Shown here: positions 57,978-64,000 of the stretch, piece after piece
Layout: each line of letters opens with the position of its first letter
How positions within the stretch are numbered: the stretch's first letter is position 1
NCBI GenBank assembly: GCA_902773925.1
Contig: CACYGI010000004.1
Location: 186,001 to 250,000 of the forward strand
DNA from: an uncultured Bacteroidia bacterium
GTDB lineage: Bacteria; Bacteroidota; Bacteroidia; Bacteroidales; UBA932
DNA: 64,000 nt
Direction: 5' to 3'
The notes under the pieces: generated by a model
The model's input: only the letters and a program-made list of their open reading frames with translations
Told to the model about the DNA's origin: nothing
Databases searched by the model: none
Program-made: the position numbers and the translations under genes

Positions 57978-58718
57978 ATGATCGGGGTCTATGATTCCGG
58001 AGTCGGCGGTCTTTCCGTATGGAAAGAGTTACGGGCGCTGATGCCAGGAGAGGATTTCACATATTTCTCCGACTCGGCTTTCTGCCCCTACGGCCCGAAG
58101 GACCCTTCATTCATCATCGAGCGCGCCGACGAGATAGCGCGAACCCTTATCGCACGCGGAGCGGAGATAATTGTCGTGGCCTGCAATACGGCCACTGCCG
58201 CGGCCATCAGTCACCTGCGTGCTTCTTTCGATATTCCCTTTATCGGTATGGAGCCTGCCATCAAGCCTGCCGCCCTGCATTCGGAGAGCGGCGTAGTGGG
58301 TGTGCTGGCCACCGCGGGGACGCTCAAGGGGCGTCTGTACCTCAATACGCTGGCCAGAGTGGCCGCTGACGTCACTGTCATCGAGCAGGTGGGCACGGGG
58401 CTTGTCGAGGCCGTAGAGAGCGGAGATTTCGATTCGCCGCAGGTCGTCGCCCTGCTTCACAAGTATATCGATCCGATGATTGAGGCCGGAGCAGACCACA
58501 TCGTGCTGGGCTGCACGCATTATCCTTTCCTGAGCAAGGCCATCGCACGTATCGCGGGAGAGGGAGTGACCATTGTCAATCCCGCACCTGCCGTCGCCCG
58601 CCACGCCTGCGACGTCCTTTCGCGCCTGCGGCCAGTCCGCCTGAGCGGCAGCGGCACAACCACATTCCTCTCATCCGGCTCCACCGCTCCCCTGCACCGC
58701 CTGGCTTCCTGCCTGTAG
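57978..58718 (+). CDS. murI: glutamate racemase
   Basis: A protein of 246 residues that makes D-glutamate for peptidoglycan. The catalytic cysteines are C69 (VVACNTATAAA) and C179 (VLGCTHYPFL). The N-terminal motif is GVYDSGVGGLSVWKEL. It follows the barrel gene by 2 bases and closes the operon at a bidirectional terminator. Confidence 0.96.
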   Translation: MIGVYDSGVGGLSVWKELRALMPGEDFTYFSDSAFCPYGPKDPSFIIERADEIARTLIARGAEIIVVACNTATAAAISHLRASFDIPFIGMEPAIKPAALHSESGVVGVLATAGTLKGRLYLNTLARVAADVTVIEQVGTGLVEAVESGDFDSPQVVALLHKYIDPMIEAGADHIVLGCTHYPFLSKAIARIAGEGVTIVNPAPAVARHACDVLSRLRPVRLSGSGTTTFLSSGSTAPLHRLASCL

Positions 58719-58756
58719 GCATCCCTCATTAAGCCGGCGAGGGGCCGGCCGAAGCA

Positions 58757-58790
58757 AAGAAAAAGGGTGATCCATAGGACCACCCTTTCT
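58757..58790. terminator. bidirectional terminator between murI and gdhA
   Basis: AAAGGGTGATCC and GGACCACCCTTT form a stem with one mismatch around ATA. A-rich on the left and T-rich on the right, it can stop transcripts from both sides. Confidence 0.75.
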
Positions 58791-58809
58791 GCATTTAGCG
58801 AAGCTGGGA

Positions 58810-60153
58810 TTAGAGAATACCCTGCTCGAGCATAGCGGTAGCGACCTTCATGAAGCCGGCGACGTTAGCGCCCTTCACGTAGTCGATAGAGCCGTCAGCC
58901 TTGCGGCCGTACTTGACGCACTGCTCGTGGATGCTCTTCATGATCCAGTGGAGCTTAGCATCAACTTCCTCGCCGGACCAAGCCAAGTGAGCAGCGTTCT
59001 GGGTTATCTCGAGACCGGAGGTAGCAACGCCACCTGCATTGACAGCCTTACCGGGAGCGAAGTAAACGCCGTTGGTCTGGAAGAAGTGGATAGCGCCAGG
59101 CTGGCAACCCATGTTGGAGACCTCGCAGCAGCACCAGCAGCCGTTAGCCTTCAGTTCCTTAGCGTCTTCCTCAGAAAGCTCGTTCTGGAATGCGCAAGGC
59201 AGAGCGATGTCGCAAGGAACGCTCCAGGCCTTCTTGCCTGCAGTGAACTTAGCCTTGCCAGGGAACTTGGTAGCCATATCCTCAACCTTGTTGCGGTTGG
59301 AAGAACGCATCTCAAGCATATAGTCGATCATCTCGTCGGTGATACCGTCGGGAAGCTCGCAGACACCGTCAGGACCGGAAATAGCAACGACCTTACCTCC
59401 GAGCTGGTTGGTCTTGATAGCTGCACCCCAGGCGACGTTGCCGAAGCCGGAGAGAGCGACCTTCTTGCCCTTGATATCCTTGCCGTGCTCCTTGAGGAGG
59501 TTCTCGACAAAGTAGAGTGCACCGAAACCGGTTGCCTCGGGACGGAGGATTGAACCACCCCAGGTTGCACCCTTACCGGTGAGGACACCAGTGTTGTACT
59601 CGCGAGCGAGCTTCTTGTACATACCGTACATGTAACCGATCTCACGACCGCCGACACCGACGTCACCTGCAGGGACATCAGTATCAGGACCGATGCACTT
59701 CCAGAGCTCAAGCATGAATGCCTGGCAGAAACGCATGATCTCAGCATCGGACTTGCCGACCGGGTCGAAATCGGAACCACCCTTTGCACCGCCCATAGGG
59801 AGAGTGGTCAGAGCGTTCTTGAAGATCTGCTCGAAACCGAGGAACTTCAGCATGGAGAGGTTGACTGCCTTGTGGAAACGGAGACCGCCCTTGTAAGGAC
59901 CGATAGCTGCGTTGAACTGAACGCGGTAACCGATGTTGGTCTGGACCTCGCCCTTGTCATCAACCCATGCGACACGGAACGTAAAGATACGGTCCGGCTC
60001 TACGAGACGCTCGACAATGTGAGCCTTCTCGAATTCAGGGTGCTGGTTATAGATTTCTTCGATAGAGTTGAGGACTTCTTCAGCTGCCTGGAGGAATTCC
60101 TTCTCTTCAGCGTGCTTCGCCTGAAGCTTCGCCATAATTTCAGCTGCTTTCAT
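58810..60153 (-). CDS. gdhA: NADP-type glutamate dehydrogenase
   Basis: A protein of 447 residues that interconverts 2-oxoglutarate plus ammonium and glutamate. The catalytic lysine lies in LPMGGAKGGSDFDP, and the dinucleotide loop is LSGFGNVAWGAA. Length matches the hexameric NADP(H) family. It has its own region of 49 bases after korB, so it may be transcribed separately. Its neighbours korAB handle 2-oxoglutarate, and murI uses glutamate. Confidence 0.97.
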   Translation of the reverse strand: MKAAEIMAKLQAKHAEEKEFLQAAEEVLNSIEEIYNQHPEFEKAHIVERLVEPDRIFTFRVAWVDDKGEVQTNIGYRVQFNAAIGPYKGGLRFHKAVNLSMLKFLGFEQIFKNALTTLPMGGAKGGSDFDPVGKSDAEIMRFCQAFMLELWKCIGPDTDVPAGDVGVGGREIGYMYGMYKKLAREYNTGVLTGKGATWGGSILRPEATGFGALYFVENLLKEHGKDIKGKKVALSGFGNVAWGAAIKTNQLGGKVVAISGPDGVCELPDGITDEMIDYMLEMRSSNRNKVEDMATKFPGKAKFTAGKKAWSVPCDIALPCAFQNELSEEDAKELKANGCWCCCEVSNMGCQPGAIHFFQTNGVYFAPGKAVNAGGVATSGLEITQNAAHLAWSGEEVDAKLHWIMKSIHEQCVKYGRKADGSIDYVKGANVAGFMKVATAMLEQGIL

Positions 60154-60202
60154 AAAATGATTTGCGCTTTTTAAAGTTGGTTGTTATAAGTTTGATTAAG
60201 GA

Positions 60203-61219
60203 TTATTCTACAGTCCAGGTAGAACCGCTGTGCAGCAGCTCGTCAACGCAGGTGATCTTGGCCTTGGCCTTGACCTCTGCGAGCTGGTCGCGGACGCGGT
60301 CATCATAAGTAGGCTCTGCGACGTCGCGGATGACACCGAGTGCAACCGGGAAGTCGGGGCCCTTCATGTTGATGAGCATCAGGTGCATTGCATTGTCCTC
60401 GCAGTGTGCGTCGTGAACGAGGAGCTTGTCGACGGTGATACCGTCCTCGCCGATCTTGACGACCTTCAGCTTGCCGTTCTCGAGGATGAGGCCCTTGTCC
60501 TTATCCTTACCGAAAATCATCGGCTGGCCGTGCTGCAGGACGATGGTGCGGTCTGCGCGGAACTCACGGTCGGAGATAAAGTTGTGTGCGCCGTCGTTGA
60601 AGATGACGCAGTTGGTCAGCATCTCGCAAACCGAGCAGCCGTCGTGCTTTGCAGCTGCGACGAAGACATCCTGATTGAGCTTCATCTCGCTGTCAAGACT
60701 GCGTGCAAAGAACGTACCGCGTGCACCGAGTACCAGAGCGCCCGGAGTAAACGGATTCTCGACGGTACCGTACGGAGAAGTCTTCGTGATCTGGCCCAGC
60801 TTCGATGTCGGTGAATACTGACCCTTGGTCAGACCGTAGATCTGGTTGTTGAAGAGGATGATGTTGATGTCGATGTTGCGGCGGATAGCGTGGATGAAGT
60901 GGTTGCCACCGATTGCCAGGGCATCGCCGTCACCGGTTGCCTGCCATACGCTGAGCGTAGGGTTGGCGACCTTGACACCGGTAGAGATCGGTGTAGCACG
61001 GCCGTGGATGCTGTGGAAGCCGAATGTATCGACATAATAAGGCAGACGTGACGAGCAGCCGATACCGGAAATGACTACGACACGCTCCTTGCTGTAACCG
61101 AGGTCTTCGCAAACCACCGGGAGGGCCCTGGTGAGCGCTGCGAGAATCGCGTGGTCACCGCAACCCGGGCACCAGCGGGGCTCCTGGTTGCTCTTGAAAT
61201 CTTGTGCTGTATATTTCAT
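60203..61219 (-). CDS. korB: 2-oxoacid:ferredoxin oxidoreductase, beta subunit (KorB type)
   Basis: A protein of 338 residues. The N-terminal RWCPGCGDHAIL and GCSSRLPYY supply cluster-linked cysteines, and the thiamine-diphosphate motif is GDGDALAIGGNHFIHA with NNQIYGLTKGQ. It is 17 bases after korA. The 2-oxoglutarate specificity is inferred from subunit type and gene order. Confidence 0.93.
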   Translation of the reverse strand: MKYTAQDFKSNQEPRWCPGCGDHAILAALTRALPVVCEDLGYSKERVVVISGIGCSSRLPYYVDTFGFHSIHGRATPISTGVKVANPTLSVWQATGDGDALAIGGNHFIHAIRRNIDINIILFNNQIYGLTKGQYSPTSKLGQITKTSPYGTVENPFTPGALVLGARGTFFARSLDSEMKLNQDVFVAAAKHDGCSVCEMLTNCVIFNDGAHNFISDREFRADRTIVLQHGQPMIFGKDKDKGLILENGKLKVVKIGEDGITVDKLLVHDAHCEDNAMHLMLINMKGPDFPVALGVIRDVAEPTYDDRVRDQLAEVKAKAKITCVDELLHSGSTWTVE

Positions 61220-61236
61220 TGTTGTGTCCTCCTGGA

Positions 61237-63069
61237 TTAAAGTTTATTGATACCGTCAACAATCTCCTTGACGATGAACGGCTGGCCCTGGACCTTGTTG
61301 ATCTGCTTGAACTGGAACTGCGGGAAGTTAGCCCTCAGGTAGTTTGCAAACTGGCCGCTGTTGAGCTCGCATACGACGAGGTTCTTGTAGTTTGCGAAAA
61401 TCTCCGCCGTGTTCTTCGGGAGAGGGAGAATGTAATCGAAGTGAGTCATGGCGATGTCCTTGCCGGCTTCCTTAAGCTCGTGATAAGCCGAAAGCATGTG
61501 ACCGTAGGTACCGCCCCAGCTGATCATCAGGGTGTCGGCCTTCTTCGGTCCGAGGACTTCCTGGTCAGGAATGTAGTTGGCAACGCGGGCGACCTTCTCG
61601 GCGCGCTCTGCGACCATCTTCTCGTGATTCTCAGGATCGGAGGAGATGACACCTGCGGTGTTCTTCTCCAGACCGCCGACGCGGTGCTCCAGACCTGCCT
61701 TGCCCGGGAGAGCCCAGTAGCGTGCCATAGTCTCGGGATTGCGCTTGTAAGGCTGGAACTTGCCTTCGCAGGACTCGATGACCGGAGCCTTGATCTCAGG
61801 GTAATCTTTCATTGAAGGAATCTTCCAGGGCTCGGAACCGTTGCCGAGGAAACCTTCGGAGAGGAGGACGACGGGCATCATATGCTCGACTGCGAGCTTT
61901 GCTGCATAGAATGCTGCATCGAAGCAGTGGCTCGGGGAGTGAGAAGCGATAACGCAGATGGGGCACTCACCGTTACGGCCGTAGAGGACCTGATTGAGGT
62001 CGGTCTGCTCGGTCTTGGTAGGGATACCTGTCGAAGGGCCGCTTCGCTGGACATCAACGATGACCAGAGGAAGCTCTGTGATCATTGCCAGACCCATTGC
62101 CTCGCTCTTGAGGGAGACACCGGGGCCGGAAGTAGTCGTGACTGCGAGGTTGCCTGCAAATGATGCGCCGATGGCGGTGCAGATGCCGGCGATCTCATCC
62201 TCGCACTGAACGGTCTTCACGCCGAGGTTCTTGTAGATTGCAAGCTCCTCGAGGATGGCCGTAGCCGGGGTGATAGGATACGAACCGCAGAAGAGAGGAA
62301 TACCGCTCTTCTCGGATGCTGCGATAAGACCCCATGCAGTTGCCTGGTTACCGTTGATGTTGCGATAAACGCCGGGTTCCTGCTTGGCGGGAGCGATATT
62401 GTAGGTATTGGCAATCGCCTGGATGTTCTCAGCGTAGTTGAAACCGTCGCGAATGACCTTCTTGTTGATGTCAACCATCTCGGGCTTTTTCTTGCCGAAC
62501 TTCTTCACCAGGTAAGCGTCGGTATATTCAAGCGGGCGGTTGAACATGAAGAACACCATACCCAGGGTGAACATATTCTTGCAACGCTCCATGTCCTTGA
62601 GGCTGAGTCCGCTGTCCTTCAGGCTGTCCTTGGTAAGGGAAGTGATGGCAGCTGCGACAATGGTACGGTCCTCGATCTTGAGCTCTGCGATGGGATCGTC
62701 AGTCTCAAAACCTGCGCGCTTGATATTTGCCTCGTCGAACGAATCGGTGTCGATAATGATGGTTGCCGTCGGCTTGGCCCACTTTGCATTTGCTTTGAGG
62801 GCGGCGGGATTCATAGCTACAAGGGCATCGCAGAAGTCACCGGGAGTGGTGACGCCGCTCGTACCGATGTGAACCTGGAATCCGGAAACGCCTGAAACGG
62901 TTCCGTGCGGGGCGCGGATTTCTGCCGGATAATCCGGGAAGGTGGAAATTTCGTTGCCGTAGAGCGCAGAAGCATCTGCGAACAGAGTACCGGTCAACTG
63001 CATACCATCACCCGAGTCACCCGCAAATCTGATTACGACATCTTGCGTGTCAATAACTTTGTGTTGCAT
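61237..63069 (-). CDS. korA: 2-oxoacid:ferredoxin oxidoreductase, alpha subunit with fused gamma domain (KorA type)
   Basis: A protein of 610 residues. The gamma domain (about 1-190) begins VVIRFAGDSGDGMQLTG. The alpha domain includes GSYPITPATAILE and the conserved PTKTEQTDLNQVLYGRNGE. The gamma-alpha fusion is the normal form in Bacteroidota. No separate ferredoxin-type korC or korD is next to it. This enzyme links 2-oxoglutarate and succinyl-CoA. Confidence 0.94.
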   Translation of the reverse strand: MQHKVIDTQDVVIRFAGDSGDGMQLTGTLFADASALYGNEISTFPDYPAEIRAPHGTVSGVSGFQVHIGTSGVTTPGDFCDALVAMNPAALKANAKWAKPTATIIIDTDSFDEANIKRAGFETDDPIAELKIEDRTIVAAAITSLTKDSLKDSGLSLKDMERCKNMFTLGMVFFMFNRPLEYTDAYLVKKFGKKKPEMVDINKKVIRDGFNYAENIQAIANTYNIAPAKQEPGVYRNINGNQATAWGLIAASEKSGIPLFCGSYPITPATAILEELAIYKNLGVKTVQCEDEIAGICTAIGASFAGNLAVTTTSGPGVSLKSEAMGLAMITELPLVIVDVQRSGPSTGIPTKTEQTDLNQVLYGRNGECPICVIASHSPSHCFDAAFYAAKLAVEHMMPVVLLSEGFLGNGSEPWKIPSMKDYPEIKAPVIESCEGKFQPYKRNPETMARYWALPGKAGLEHRVGGLEKNTAGVISSDPENHEKMVAERAEKVARVANYIPDQEVLGPKKADTLMISWGGTYGHMLSAYHELKEAGKDIAMTHFDYILPLPKNTAEIFANYKNLVVCELNSGQFANYLRANFPQFQFKQINKVQGQPFIVKEIVDGINKL

Positions 63070-63113
63070 GATAAATTAGGTTATTAGTAAAAAAAAGGTT
63101 AAGTCAGCGTGTT

Positions 63114-63671
63114 TTATTTTGCTTCGGGAGCGGGAATCTGTGTCGGAGCAACCTTGTCTGCGGGGATGCCGAGCTCTGCCTTGACAAGCGGAAGCAGGTC
63201 GAGGCTCTTGTCGTTGTCGCGGTAGAGAAGCGCGCCGCTCGAAGTATCGAAGACATAGATCAGGCCCTTCTCGGAAGCCACCTTTTCGATGGCTTCTGTA
63301 GCCTTCTTATAAACAGGCTGCATAAGCATCTGCTGCATCTGGGACATCTCCTGCTGTGCAGTCTGCTGGAACTGCTGGATACGCTGGATCAGGTCCTGGA
63401 TGTCCTTCTCCTTGGCCTCGCGGACAGCCGGAGTCCAGGTGGATTCCTTGCGCTGATAGTCCGAAAGCTTGGTATTGTATTCGGCCTCCATGCTCTGCAT
63501 GGTATCCTCGAGGTCCATCTGATAAGTCTGGAGACGGACGATCGCTGAATCACGGTCAGGCATCAAACTGATGAGCTCGGTCGCATTGATATGGCCGAAA
63601 CTCAGATTCTGTGCTGTAGAGGGAAATGCCAGGGCGGTTGCCACAAAGAGCACAATCGCTAATTTTTTCAT
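63114..63671 (-). CDS. OmpH/Skp-family periplasmic chaperone
   Basis: A protein of 185 residues with a signal peptide (LFVATALAFPSTAQ). A small beta head (FGHINATELISLMPDR) and a long coiled-coil arm (about 45-115) match Skp. It binds unfolded outer-membrane proteins. A second copy lies 15 bases upstream. Confidence 0.9.
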   Translation of the reverse strand: MKKLAIVLFVATALAFPSTAQNLSFGHINATELISLMPDRDSAIVRLQTYQMDLEDTMQSMEAEYNTKLSDYQRKESTWTPAVREAKEKDIQDLIQRIQQFQQTAQQEMSQMQQMLMQPVYKKATEAIEKVASEKGLIYVFDTSSGALLYRDNDKSLDLLPLVKAELGIPADKVAPTQIPAPEAK

Positions 63672-63686
63672 AAAACTATCTTCAAA

Positions 63687-64000
63687 TTATTTTATAATAC
63701 TGATAATCTGTTGAGTGAGGTCAGCCCTCGGATCGAGGTACATGACTCCGGGAGCATTGGTGATGTCAATTATCATCACATAACCGTTGGCCGAAGCGAA
63801 GGCGTCGATAGCCTCCTCGACATTCTTGCGGATGGGATCGAGCAGCTCCGCCTGCTTGCGCGAAATGGCGCCGTTCTCGCCGAAATACTCCTCCTGCTTC
63901 TGCTTGACGCGACGCTCGGCGGAAATAATCTCGGTCTCGCGCGACTGGCGCTGCGAGCTGCTGAGGTAACTCTTGGATTCCTGGTAAGAATTATACATGT
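63687..64000 (-). CDS. OmpH/Skp-family periplasmic chaperone (5' end outside window)
   Basis: The visible 104 residues are the coiled-coil arm (AERRVKQKQEEYFGENGAI) and the C-terminal head strands (GYVMIIDITNAPGVMYLDP). The signal peptide and N-terminal head are cut off by the window edge; an in-frame ATG at 63998 is internal. Tandem Skp genes in Bacteroidota usually follow bamA. Confidence 0.85.
   Translation of the reverse strand, partial: MYNSYQESKSYLSSSQRQSRETEIISAERRVKQKQEEYFGENGAISRKQAELLDPIRKNVEEAIDAFASANGYVMIIDITNAPGVMYLDPRADLTQQIISIIK

Overview
The window is a chromosomal segment of a Bacteroidota bacterium, most likely order Bacteroidales. The evidence is a SusC/SusD pair, a complete MoxR-Bat operon, repeated Bacteroidota promoters (TTTG, about 19-20 bases, TAnnTTTG), a lipoprotein carrying what looks like a type IX secretion tail beside a PorV-like barrel, and 2-oxoglutarate:ferredoxin oxidoreductase genes. 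GC content is fairly high for the group. The genus cannot be fixed from the sequence.

Layout. 1-7623 (minus): moxR, a DUF58 gene, a small BatD-like gene, batA, batB, batC and batD, which runs in frame into batE and off the left edge. 7684-10343 (plus): truA-exbB-exbD-tonB. 10336-15712 (minus): aroK, parC, era and an rluB-type gene. 15810-17006 (plus): an orphan MacB-like permease. 17007-20186 is an accessory island: higBA toxin-antitoxin, a REP-associated transposase bracketed by paired 54-bp palindromic units, an ElaA-type acetyltransferase, a small lipoprotein and a solitary fifth unit. 20187-23345 (plus): a secreted BPL_N protein and recJ. 23352-26432 (minus): a large RND/MMPL exporter. 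26540-31357 (plus): lysS, an rRNA methyltransferase gene, aroE, a frame-disrupted membrane HTH gene, ssb and a coiled-coil lipoprotein. 31433-33064 (minus): an MFS transporter. 33163-35034 (plus): dxs.

35041-48068 is the transcription/translation block: tRNA-Thr, Tyr, Gly, Thr, tuf, tRNA-Trp, secE, nusG, rplK, rplA, rplJ, rplL, an intergenic hairpin attenuator, rpoB, rpoC and a terminator. 48197-53756 is a minimal SusC/SusD/Calx-beta unit with a strong promoter and terminator but no enzyme. 53791-58718 (plus) is a tight operon of an unknown exported protein, a subtilisin lipoprotein, a PorV-like barrel and murI. 58810-64000 (minus) holds gdhA, korB, korA and two OmpH/Skp chaperone genes, the last cut by the window end.

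Three themes link the genes. The envelope genes (Bat, ExbBD-TonB, SusCD, PorV-like, Skp) form an export and outer-membrane transport programme. korAB, gdhA and murI meet at 2-oxoglutarate and glutamate. The most unusual items are the transposase with its paired 54-bp palindromes, the batD-batE fusion, the poly-T frame break in the HTH gene, and the protease/PorV-like pair. Some frame and tRNA oddities could be errors in an uncultured-genome assembly.
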